From positions 186,001 through 250,000 of the forward strand of contig QNQO01000796.1 in the NCBI GenBank assembly GCA_003290165.1: a stretch of DNA of 64,000 nt, in the 5' to 3' direction. The translations under genes and the position numbers were made by a program. A model generated the notes under the pieces. It saw only the letters and a program-made list of their open reading frames with translations. It did no database searches and was not told the origin of the DNA. The number at the start of each line of letters is the position of its first letter. Position 1 is the stretch's first letter. Of this stretch, positions 35,930 to 46,429 are shown piece after piece. The DNA comes from Berberis thunbergii. Lineage: Eukaryota; Streptophyta; Magnoliopsida; Ranunculales; Berberidaceae.

Positions 35930-36582
35930 CTGTCATGACAACATGCAAACTCATGGATGGATTATGCCCCTCTTTTCCAACAGTATCAATTACAATTTAT
36001 TTTGAAAAAGGAAAGAATAAAAACAATGTCATGCAATTAAACTATTTGTCAATAATCGAATGCCAAGTTACAGCGTAAACATGAGCATGTTGATAAGTAA
36101 AAGAATATATATCATGGATAAGTATAAAGAATATACATGGATGCCACTGATCATGTCATATAGATGTTCACAGGGGACATTTTCCCATCTAATTGGACAT
36201 TCCGAGATCAGCCAACATTTTTTTTGGCAAAATCACATTAAAAGATAGTGTGGAAGTCATCTTCTACTTCTTGAATGTACAGATATTAAGTAAAGGTGTT
36301 TTGTCTCTCAGGTTTTATTAGATTGCCAAAACCACTCTCTCTCCTCTATTTGTTCCGACTTCTTAAAAAGCAGCAAATTGTATAGCATACAAGACACTTC
36401 GGGGAAAAACATTTAGGGAAAATTTTCAATGGAGACCGAGTCTGAACAATAAAAGAAAGAAAGACATTCTAAACAAATACTCTACAAAATGGTTCCAGGC
36501 ATAAAACCCATTAAAAATTCATTCCCCCGACATCAAATAATCTAAAACATCTAACAAAATATGGCCAAACTGTAATACAAAC

Positions 36583-38963
36583 CTGCAATACGAGCATCAC
36601 ATTCTTTCATAAAATTGGTGAATCTTGAATTGCCAGGTGGCAATAAAGCACCTGCTTCAAAGGCAGTCTTTGCAGCTTGGAAATCCTCCAACTATAAACA
36701 GGCAGTCCTGAAAGCAGAGACAGGAGGGGACTTTATAAGATACAACTCACAAAGGAAGTGAATGAATGAGTTAAGCTGCACATTATATCCAATAAGAACA
36801 AAATTTAATGAAACAAACAACCGTTAGCATGAAGAGATTAAATGACTCCGCAGACAAGGATTAGTCATGATATCCAACTTCATACAAAATAGGTAATAAA
36901 TCATTGAGCAGTACACATCAACATGGCCCCTTTACGAGTTTTGAAAACCTTGGACACGACCTCAAAAAACATCTTGAAGTGAAACACCAGAGACTGATCC
37001 AGGCATTCACTAGACAGGGTTTTATCAAGGTGTGACTGAAGCATCTGGCATGCTACTTTACTCGCAATTCAATCATCAATTCTTCATTAGCTAATGTAAT
37101 GTCATCATTTGAAGTTCATGAATCATAGTTTACTATCTACAAATAAATAAATAAATAATTTACAAAGAAAAAAACTCTGTGAGGAATCATTACTTAACCA
37201 ACTTCTATCAAAGTGTAAGTTTCTCACCCTTTGCACAAGTGTGCCTTAGCCATGGAAGGATCCAACTCAATTGCCTTGCTTGCATCGGCAACCGCCTCTG
37301 TCCAATTATAAACTCGAGTTGAGTAAAGGTAAAAGAAAGTACTCATAGAAAGTAAAACTTAAAAAAAAAAATCATAAATTAAACAGGAATTCTAAAAGCA
37401 TAAGTGTATGTTTTGAATTACCGAAGGAAACATTAAGTTATTAAGTTGTGCAATTGAAGCAGAAAACATTTTGCACCCGATTCGTGAAATAATGCTAAAA
37501 TTGGGTTGTCAGAATTAGGAACCTTCACCTAAGTAGGGCCCTAATTGATCGGGGAATCAAAATAGGAGGGAACATAAGGCAGTTGATATGTCAAGAAGTT
37601 TTCACTTGGCTCAATTTATGAACAGCTGGTCAGCCATGTTGCAGAAAAAGGGTGCAATCCCAGAATGTATGCATTGATGATCAGAAGTATACAAATCGAG
37701 GAAGCATGTCCAAGATACAGCCAAGTGAATGAGGGAATTTTTTGCCTGATTCTCTATTGCTTTCTGGCCAACCAAATATTGGATCATTTTGTATTTCTTT
37801 TCGTAGTAGAGTAAATGACCACAAATTCCTAGAGTATGTTATTAGGAGTTGGCATTACAAGAACCTTAACCACATAAAGGAAGGCTCCTATCTGTTACTT
37901 TTTTCATTGCTAAGCAACGAAGAATCATGCAATATCTAAATAAACAAAGAAGAAAAACTCTCAACTTGGCAGTTACAATGAATAATTTGATCACTTTATG
38001 GCACACCACTGAAAACATAGGAATATGAACAGATTCTTGTCAATGGTATCGATTCAATAATACATAACCAACGCCAATCAAACAATATTTAATCAAAGTA
38101 AACTCTGATCCAATCCAAAAGAATTACCAATAAATATCTTATCGCAACCATTGAGTTTTCAGAAAGCCAAGTATTGATTCTTCAAAATATCATTATTAAA
38201 ATATTGGGTGCAAGATCCAAATCCAAAAACAAACACTAAATCCATATCCCACTTATACAAATGTCGCGGAAATTCAACTAACAATTGCACTCAAAGACAT
38301 TAGCATTTAAATTCTTATCGATTTTTCAGTAGTTTCACCAATGACAAAAAACACAAATTTGACCCAAAACCATTTGGTTGGGTTTCAATTAGTGTGTGCA
38401 ATTCAATGCCACACATTTCTACTTCCTTTTTACTTCATTGTAAAGCTTAGTCAATGCAATATGTTATGATACTGAAAAACTTTCAAAAGCATAACTAACA
38501 CAGACCTACATAGTGTGTTTATACAATGCAACACTTTTGAAAACAACACAACTAAATATCTATACTCACAAAACTTCGATTCACATTAATACAAACAGTA
38601 TAAATTTAGTATATCGAAATTAAAATTAGGGCACAAACAAATTACAATCATCAAATTCAACCAATAAATTAAATAAAAAAGAATAAAACAATTTGAAATG
38701 TTGAAAAACTGTTCATTGATTGCAAAACTCGAAGAAAGAACACAGTAGTAGAAATGAAGAAAGTAAAAATATAGAAATTGAGAAAGCGAAAAAGAAGAAG
38801 AAGAAGAAGATATACCAGTGAAGTTGAGGAGTTTGCTATTGGCTTGAGTGCTGTCAACGAAGAGATCTGCCTTGTTAGGATTCATGGCGATGGCCTGAGT
38901 GTAGAGATCGACAGCGAGTTCGAAGTTGTCGTCCACGAATGCCTCTTTGGCGCTTTTTTCCAT
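36583..38963 (-). pseudogene. SGT1: captured SGT1 N-terminal TPR fragment (three exons)
   Basis: Exon 1 (38817-38963) begins at an ATG and reads EKSAKEAFVDDNFELAVDL, the N-terminus of plant SGT1, the co-chaperone of HSP90/RAR1 in immunity and SCF function. Exon 2 (37228-37297) reads EAVADASKAIELDPSMAKAH. Exon 3 (36583-36707) reads LEDFQAAKTAFEAGALLPPG. All borders are GT..AG, and the phases join exons 1 and 2 cleanly. At the start of exon 3 there is an in-frame TAG where SGT1 normally continues through the TPR, and the CS and SGS domains are absent, so it is a truncated pseudogene. The intron between exons 1 and 2 is about 1.5 kb with no other gene seen in it. Confidence 0.82.
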
Positions 38964-39118
38964 ATCCTGAACTCCTCCATGAAGACGAAGAAGGCGCTTG
39001 CAGGCTTAATAGGCGCGTTTGGATCCTTGCCTTTCTTCGCTAGTTTCTTGCTGACTCGCGAGTTCTTCACAGCCAAACTGACGTCGGCTTTCTTGCCTTT
39101 CGATCTGCCTCCCTTCAT
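38964..39118 (-). pseudogene. captured first exon of an HMG-box (HMGB-type) gene
   Basis: From the ATG at 39118-39116 the minus strand reads MKGGRSKGKK, a Lys-rich stretch, then KDPNAPIKPASAFFVFMEEF, the start of an HMG box as in plant HMGB1/2/3 chromatin proteins. The homology stops after EEFR at 38964, exactly where the SGT1 ATG begins, so the two genes are fused exon to exon. The HMGB frame continues out of phase through the SGT1 exon to about 38882. A leader-like region with GAGAGAGA tracts precedes the ATG (39119-39250), so the 5' UTR of the donor was taken too. Confidence 0.82.
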
Positions 39119-39309
39119 AGGAAATCTTCTAGGGTTACGCTGCCCACTGATTTCTTCTCTCTCACAAAAACCCCAAATCTCATTCTCTCTCACAAAACCC
39201 CAAATCTCTCAGCGAAAAAATCTCTCTGCTGGGGTTTGGGTGATGCGCGGCTCCCAAACCTATTTGCTCCAAACGTTTTTCTTTCAAAAAATATACCTGT
39301 CCCAAATGT

Positions 39310-39905
39310 TTTAATTAGCTACGGTTTATTTTGAATTTAGCCACAATTTTCCCGTCACAAGCATAATTTTTATGATTATGCTCTGGATCAACTACCAAAA
39401 AAATTAGTGACGGTGTCTTGCTGTCTCAAATCTTTTACATTTTTTGTAGTGGAGACGGCTTATACCGTAGCAATCAGTTTTTATTTGTAAAACTTAATGG
39501 CAGCTAATATGTCGTTGCAAATGTTTTAATTAGCTACGGTTTATTCTAAATTTAGCCATAATTTTCCCGTCACAAGCATAATTTTTATGATTATGCCCTG
39601 GGTCAACTACCAAAAGAATTAGTGACGGTGTCTTGCTGTCTCAAATCTTTTAATTTTTTTTGTAGCGGGGACGGCTATACCATAGCAGCCAATTTTTATT
39701 TATAAAACTTAGCGACAACTAATATGCCATCGCATATGTTTTAATTAGCTACAAATTATTCTGAATTTAGCCACGATTTTTTCGTCACAAGCACAATTTT
39801 TATGATTATGGTCTTGGTCAGCTACCAAAAGCATTAGTGACGGTATTTTGCTATCTCAAATATTTTTATTAGAGACGGAATCAGACTACCATCTCTAATA
39901 TTTGT
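39310..39905. repeat. right subterminal tandem repeats of the small CACTA
   Basis: Three imperfect copies of a unit of about 200 bases start near 39310, 39520 and 39735. Each contains TTTTAATTAGCTACGGTTTA-like, CCCGTCACAAGCATAATTTT-like and TTAGTGACGGTGTCTTGCTG-like blocks. They lie just inside the right end, as transposase-binding arrays do in CACTA elements. Confidence 0.7.
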
Positions 39906-39994
39906 AACTATTAAGCATTTTTTCGTAGTGCGTTGCTTCTCACCTTTGGAAAATTTTCTTGGAAAAATATTCCCTTGAACCAAACACACCCTTA

Positions 39995-40431
39995 GCGCTA
40001 AAAGAATAAAATTGTATAAAATTTTAAAGAGCACAGCTTATTAATACTTGAACATACAATTACTATAATATAATAAAAACCAAATAAATAACTCCTAAAA
40101 TCAACAAAATAGTAGGCTGATACGAACAAAACAAGAAAAAAAAAAAACAAATTGTTAATACCTGAACATAAAATTATTATCATAATAAATAGAATAGAAA
40201 CAAAAACTATAAATACTACTGCTAATAAGGAAAACCAAAATAGTGAGTAAACCATTAGAAGAGATTGGTAACTATTGGATCATGTAAAGAGAAGTCATCA
40301 AGACCAAGCTTGAGCATAGGCACTTTTCGAAATTCCAGTTACTTAAACCGCTTTGTGCTACCGATCACAATAACATTAGCCAACAGTATGATCCATAAAA
40401 GAGCATCATGTCATGTCTTTCCACTAGAGCT
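39995..40431. repeat. host tandem unit, AT-rich tail and segment A start (left of the large CACTA)
   Basis: The AT-rich tail (AACTCCTAAAATCAACAAAA) is followed by a short remnant resembling both ends of the N1/N2 LTR (about 40185-40225), then segment A (AAGCTTGAGCATAGGCA at about 40308). The segment breaks at 40431 with the large CACTA and resumes at 59317. Confidence 0.6.
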
Positions 40432-42400
40432 CACTACACCACAAATGCTTTTAAACGCTATTGTAGGATATCATAGCATTTTAGAAAACGCTGTGTCTGC
40501 CGGAGCTATAATAGATACAGGGTTATTTAAAACACTATTGTAAGTAGAACATTTATAGCATTTTTCAAATGCTATTGTTTCTCTTGTAATAGCATTTTAA
40601 AATGCTATGGTTGAACCTATAATAGCGTGTAAAAAGTGCTATTGTTTAGCTTGTGACAACACTTAAAAAACGCTATTGTCTTCCCTCACGTAGTATTTAA
40701 CAAATGATATTGTATTAGTTTCTATGGCGTTTCTCAAAGCCTTTTTTTTTTTTTTTTTTTTTCTATCGCACTCATCAAGTGCTATCAAATGACTTTTTAT
40801 AACATTGATTTGCTTAACCATAGAAGATAATATTATGTAAAACATCAAAATGATTAAAAAAAAACAGATATTAATTAATCATCTCATAAACATACGAACT
40901 ACCATCACAATTTGAATACAATACAATAAAAATATTATCTCAATGACGACATTTGTCTCAAAAGTACTACATTATATCTCAATGAAAATTGATCTCTTTA
41001 CTCCCACCATTACATGAATTTGACATAAAGTTGTTGGGCAGTCTCATATTTCGCATTGAGATGATTATAAAAACAACACTGACAAAGGAGCAACAAGAGA
41101 GAGCAGCAAACAAACACTGCTGAGAGAGGAGTCTGCCATTGCAACAAACAACACTGATCACAGAAGAGGCTGCCATTGTAATTCTTCAGTAAGAGAGAAC
41201 AACAAACAACATTGATAGAGGAGGCTGCCATTGCAATTCTTGTAATTCTTCAGTAAGAGAGAGCAACAAACAACACTGACATAGGAGCAACAAACAACAC
41301 TGCCATTGTAATTCTACAAAAAGAACATTGCCATTGTAATTCTTCAACACTGACAGAGGAGGCTGCCATTGTAATTCTTCAACAAACAACACTACCGTTG
41401 TAGTTCTTCAACAAACAAAAACACTGCCATTGTAATTCTTCAACAACCAAACAACACTGCCATTGTAACTCTTGTAATTCTGACAGAGGAGGCTGCCACT
41501 GTAATTCTTGTAATTCTGACAGAGGAGGCAGCCATTGTAATTCTTTAGTAAGAGAGAGCAGCAAACAACACTGATAGAGGAGGCTGCCATTGCAGCCCCA
41601 ACAATCCATGGAGGAAGACGAAATCCACACCGTCCCCTACAAACACCGTCCCGAGCAAATACCGTCCTCCTCAAGAAAGTCCCAAGCAAACATTGTCCCA
41701 AGCAACCTGCTGCAGGTATCACCAATGTTTACAACTAACATATTGTAACTTCTCAATAAGAAGACGACGTTTAATTGCAAAAACATATTGTCATAGCAAC
41801 AACACCGTCCCCTCACTGGACAATGCAAACAATGACCAAACCCAACCTCCCACTTCATTCCTTACCTTTAACCATTCTTTACTCAACTCTGCTGCCCAAA
41901 AAAACCAAATCAGCAGCACCAAAACAGGGGCAAACAAGGCAAAATAGAGTGTAAAAGATCCTTGCTCGTGACCTGCCATAAACTTGTCTCAATCCAAACA
42001 TGCTTAGCAATCACAAATTCCATCCTTCCACACCAAAACAGTGACTGCAGGTAGCTTCCGAAACTAGCCATAAAACTAATGCACCATGTGAACTCAGCCA
42101 TTTAGTATGTAGGTGGTGTGGCACCTATATCTATTTCGACCAGCCCTGCAATCCTCCTTGGAAATTCATGCGTACCAAAGTATCTAGACCTCCCTTCCCT
42201 TTGAGCTCTGTGTTGGCATCCACAATCACGTTAACTTTTCTGTAAAAATGATTACAAACTACCTTCAAAATTCATAAAAAGGAACAACAACATTAACTGT
42301 GATCGAATAAACCGAGTGAAGCATTTGTGCCAAATTGGAGAAAAACAATCTCCAAATGCATAATCAGAGAGAATGAGCTCTCATACAACAAGAATAATCA
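40432..42400. repeat. left subterminal region of the large CACTA: short inverted motifs and a tandem array
   Basis: From 40440 to 40800 the motif GCTATTGT/ACAATAGC and its variants recur about ten times. A poly-T run lies at 40740-40762. From about 41080 to 41620 there is an array of units of about 40-50 bases built from GAGGCTGCCATTGTAATTCT and CAACAAACAACACTG, which generates the open frames seen there on the minus strand. From 41640 to 42400 I recognise no gene. Confidence 0.65.
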
Positions 42401-42439
42401 AGTTCCTAACTTGCTAATAACACAAAAGCAAACGAAATC

Positions 42440-42700
42440 AACTACTACAATCTAACTCAAACACCGACATATTTACTAGATACGGATTTATCCTCCATGT
42501 CCTCTCCGGAATCATTGCCATCATCCTCATCATCCACAAGCTTAGCTGACTCATAACCCTGCTTTGCAAAAGCCAACATGACTGCCATCGCTTTGCAATC
42601 TTGTTCATTTGAAAGCACTTCGTGCAGATCACATAATTTTTTACAACTATCAATCAGTTCTAGAGTGATCCAAGTACTCCAGGAATTGGAATCGGCCACA
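42440..42700 (-). pseudogene. unidentified exon-like fragment in the large CACTA
   Basis: An 80-codon minus-strand frame has natural-looking composition (SCKKLCDLHEVLSNEQDCKA) and an acidic C-terminal tail (VDDEDDGNDSGEDMEDK). I do not recognise the family. By analogy with its neighbours it may be another captured host fragment, but no splice border is clear. Confidence 0.35.
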
Positions 42701-43649
42701 TGTGTGAGAAATCAAGGTTCGACGTTTCGAGTACATTGAAGGCTAATGAATGGATGATTACGACTGATTGCTTGCTTGTGTAAGTTTGCGGATTTCGTGA
42801 TTCTTTATAGTGGTAAGTGACTTCTTACTGGGTTTTTACTGTGATGGGCTTCCCAGCGTAATTTGTATCTCTATTAACTTTTTGCGGAATATTTATCATT
42901 GTTTGCTTATGCATTCTAAATTCCTTGTCAATGTTCTGAATATGCTCTTACTAGGGTTTGCTTTTGTCCCCATGAACACATTAAACTGCTAGCCATTTCT
43001 TGTTAGGGCCGACATTGGCTTCATAAAGTTTACTCCCTGCAACAGTCCCCTTAAATGACCTGCAAACTGTATTTTTCAAATCACCCTTATCCTCAGCCTT
43101 ATGTAAGGCTTAATTTTACTAGTCTTGCAAATATAAAATTCTTGATCATCCCAATTTCTATCTTACAACAACCTAAACTTCGGGAGATTTCGAACAAAAA
43201 GTCACCAATGGTAAGTTTAATTTATGACTCAACCTATGATCAGAACTTAGAAAAGACATTATCACCAATAACAATTGGCAACTTGTTGCTTCTCTCATCT
43301 CTTCGTTAGGCCTTCTAAACATACATCCTTGCATTTTGGATTTTCTCATATGTTTGATTCCATCAGCCTAAACATGTCATTCAATAATACAATTTGGGCG
43401 ACCCTTAATAAGTATTAATAGACTAAAGTCATTGCATAATAAAAAGATGTACTACTTATGAACTATAAATTCTATTACTAGAAAATGAATTGTTTTCCAA
43501 ATTCCGAACATAGTATAGAAGAGAGATATTTATCCTTTATCAATGTCATTCAAACGTAACACCGATAAAAATCAAAATAATGTATGTCAAAACAAAAAAT
43601 ATCTAGGAAAAATAATGACCCAAAGGAAAAGGAGAAAATAGAACCATAC

Positions 43650-44479
43650 CTTCTAATCCTCTAGAGGTGTGCCTTTAACTGCAACCAGTGCGTTGATAGG
43701 AAAACTCTCTGGGTGTTTAGGCAGTGTTGCTAGTGTATGCAATAGGCCTACTCGGTCATCTTCTGCTTCTCCAAGCCCTATTATTCCTCCTATAGGCAGA
43801 CAATATGCATTGCATCATATTTCAGACATAAAACATAAGATCACAATGGATATGGAGAGAAGAATAACAATTCTCTCATCAATCTTTACAAAGCAGGCCA
43901 CTTTCCAACTGCATGCTTGGACGGTATGTCTTGCCTTTTTTTTATCGAAAAGTCTAAAGGGTGCCATTGAAAACCAGGGCATGTGTTTTCTCATATATTG
44001 TTTTATTTATTTAGCAACTAAATTTAGCAATAAAATGACCTTGCAAAATACCAATGAGCATTCATTGAATAGTGATTTTACAAATAAGATTCAAAGCGTT
44101 TAGATATAGAACTTATACTACGAGTTTTATTAACCTTTTTTAGAAATCCCATAGAAAGTGATCAAGCTCTTGTGTTGATTCATCAGTGAGGGTAAAATAC
44201 AGCAAAACAAATTACAGGTCATGAACCAAAACACAAAGAGAAAAAAGGGTTGCAGGCTTCTTGCAATAAGAATTCCCAGAGCAAACAAATCTATGCTTCA
44301 CGAACAAACTGAAGAGTTCCAGGCGTTCATCGTATGATCTTGTAGTTATGATGTTAGGGTAATACTATCTTGAAGTATCAAGGTTATGGTTATAAGCTGT
44401 CAACCCTGCCTTCTTGAGTTCCAAGGCTTGTTGTTTCTCTAGCATTCCTAAAGTGCAGCACACCTCCATGCCCATACCT
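43650..44479 (-). pseudogene. BIO2: captured biotin synthase fragment (two exons)
   Basis: Exon-like block 1 (about 44286-44479) reads [20 protein letters not shown] then [16 protein letters not shown] and YYPNIITTRSYDERL, typical of the radical-SAM barrel of biotin synthase, the last enzyme of biotin synthesis. Block 2 (43650-43789) reads [20 protein letters not shown] and [14 protein letters not shown]. The intron between them has AG at 43790-43791 (minus strand). Breaks are clear: a TAG replaces the Glu after DTSR, a small indel lies after DERLE, and a TAG follows PLED. The N-terminal CxxxCxxC cluster site and the C-terminus are absent, so it makes no enzyme. Confidence 0.85.
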
Positions 44480-45224
44480 CTGCGAGAATTATTATTCAAA
44501 GGGTTGGTAAGTAACAAATTATGAAGAGCAAAAGATTAAACAATTAGAAATATACTACTTTATGTAGTTCATGGGAAGGATAAAAGTAAGATCCGCAAGC
44601 AGGTTGTGGGAGTCGTGCTCATATGTAACCAACAGGTTCATTCCTTAGAAAAACAATGGCTAAACGTAGTATCAATTTAACATGCTCTTATCAGGGATGT
44701 GTTTGTACGCTGTACTGAATTTTGTACATGTTCTTATCAGTAAGAACTTTCGTCAGTTTTCATTTAAGACGACATTTGCAACAATGAAAAATAACTCATG
44801 TGGCTTAGAGACCCTATTTCCAGAATAGTCGAATATTCCACTGCATTTTAATACTTATTGTGGAATAAAAATTATAAGATAAAAACATTGTCAGTCTACG
44901 CCTTGAAGACATATGAACTGTCATAGCATATAACTCTCCATTTGAAGATATCATTTCAAAATGTAATGTTCTTATAATAAACAACAAAAAAGAAATAAAT
45001 TTTTGACCAAGTCAAAAGGAGAACCTTAATACAAATGATAACTGAAGTTCAATCATCTTTCTTACCTTCAAGGACCATCACACCATTCATGTAACTCAAA
45101 CAATGGAAATGGCATCAGATGTAGATTCCAAGAATGACCATGATCACCCATCCCAATAGGAGATAGCAAAGACATCTCCACACATTCTTTAAAAGGTTTT
45201 TGAACGAGCCAATTATCATGCCAA

Positions 45225-45520
45225 AACTTAACTCTAACACAATCCCTAGCTTGAATTTGACACGAAAAGCAAAAAAAAACTTATATTATGGCATTTCAGA
45301 AGGCCAGGCAGTCCAACCAATAAGAATGCCAACTGCCATTTTACTAGTTATTTTAATTTCTAAGAATCTTGCCAAGAGTTATGATCCAAGAATAAAATAA
45401 CACAAATGTATGATCCCAGGATCCTTCACTCTCTGATATCAAAACCAAGATAAAGTTCAGAGCAGCACCAGAACTTACCTTAAGGTTGATGGACAGTTCA
45501 TACCCAGCTTCATTACCTGC
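45225..45520 (-). pseudogene. unidentified exon-like pieces in the large CACTA
   Basis: At about 45475-45517 the minus strand has a short exon-like block bordered by TTTGCAG and GTAAGT that reads GNEAGYELSINLK. A second block without stops lies at about 45075-45225 (reading WLVQKPFKECVEMSLLSPIG and DHGHSWNLHLMPFPLFEL). I do not recognise the donor genes. The clean splice signals are the reason for listing them. Confidence 0.35.
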
Positions 45521-45720
45521 AAAGTGGCAGAAACATTCAAAGGTGTTAAACATAGAAACTACATATGGGAAGCACTAAGAAAAAACAATAAAAAAAACAA
45601 CACTCTGATGGGTGTGTAGCCCGAGATCGGATTGACTGAATAGAACAAGCCCTAGAAAGTATGGGAGAGGGAAGGGATGGCTAATCCAACTCCACCTGTG
45701 ACCTAGTGTGGTGTAATTCC

Positions 45721-45960
45721 TTCACTTTCTTAGCTTTTTGATCAGGCGTGGCTTCAGCAATAACAATATCAATCCCAATTTCATTTGCAATGGAGACGCT
45801 GTGCCCCAATTATCACCAGTAACCATAATGCTATTGACATTCATGGACTTGAGGATGGAAATAATGACTTCGTGAGCACCATATTTTAATGGATCAAATA
45901 TGGATATTATTCCAACCAATCTCCTCATTGTTCTGTCTCTCAAAACTCCCTAAATACCAT
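45721..45960 (-). pseudogene. captured P1B-type heavy-metal ATPase fragment
   Basis: The minus strand reads ISIFDPLKYGAHEV, then ILKSMNVNSIMVTGDNWGTA, then in a shifted frame IANEIGIDIVIAEATPDQKA. This is the P-domain hinge region with the conserved TGDNxxTA motif of copper-transporting ATPases such as the plant HMA5/RAN1 group. A frameshift lies right after GDNWGTA. The phosphorylation DKTGT site, the metal-binding head and all membrane helices are absent, so it cannot pump metal. The assignment to the P1B-1 (copper) group rests on the NWGTA wording. Confidence 0.8.
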
Positions 45961-46429
45961 TTAGATGAATACAACTCCCTAAATTGCAAAATCAATTCAC
46001 ATCTAAAGCAGTGAAACATCTTATTATGCAATACATAAACTAACATTTAACAGTATTCTACAACATTACAACATTACGCAACAACATTACAGCAGTAACA
46101 ACAACATTACAGCAACATCATTACAACATTAACATTCCTATAACATACATACACATGCATGGATACAAGTGGATCTACAAAATTGGTAGTAGTTCACCTT
46201 AATTTGTGTAAGGGTTTCACCACTTAGGCTTTTAAGAACCTATTTCTGATCATGAAATAATTGCTAGGTTTTATACTAAGACAAACATGTTTGAATTCAA
46301 GCATATATTCAGGAATTCAAGACCAAGAGACATATTCATTTAAGCATTCAAATATATAGTACAAGTCTCGATCAATGCTTACCGAAGCTCTAAATCATAA
46401 CAACTTTGTCTGCTGGCCATGCTACTGTA

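Larger units (their letters stand above)
34292..39930 (-). mobile_element. non-autonomous CACTA element carrying host gene fragments (Pack-CACTA)
   Basis: The left end reads CACTAAAAAAAAAAG. The right end in reverse complement reads CACTACGAAAAAATG. The 3-bp duplication CGT flanks it (34289-34291 and 39931-39933), the CACTA signature. Both subterminal regions carry many short repeats: GAGACGG/GCCGTTGCTA motifs at 34310-34800, and three ~200-bp imperfect tandem copies at 39310-39900. There is no transposase gene. The interior carries minus-strand exon-like pieces of an HMG-box protein, SGT1 and an ANTH-domain protein. Confidence 0.85.
34133..39991. mobile_element. Tourist-like MITE (PIF/Harbinger class), split by a CACTA element
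   Basis: The left end is GGGTGTGTTTGGTTTTAAG and the right end, in reverse complement, is GGGTGTGTTTGGTTCAAG. TTA flanks both ends (34130-34132 and 39992-39994). Without the 5.6-kb CACTA inside it the MITE is about 217 bp. A one-sided remnant at the same place in the neighbouring host unit (30654) suggests the MITE came in before the unit was duplicated. Confidence 0.8.

Noticed and set aside
36583..38963. SGT1 as a functional host gene
   Set aside because: It lies within CACTA ends, lacks the CS and SGS domains, has an in-frame TAG in the TPR, and is fused to an HMGB exon.
41080..41620. CRISPR-like array
   Set aside because: The repeats are imperfect and contiguous with no regular unique spacers, in a plant transposon; this is an ordinary tandem array.
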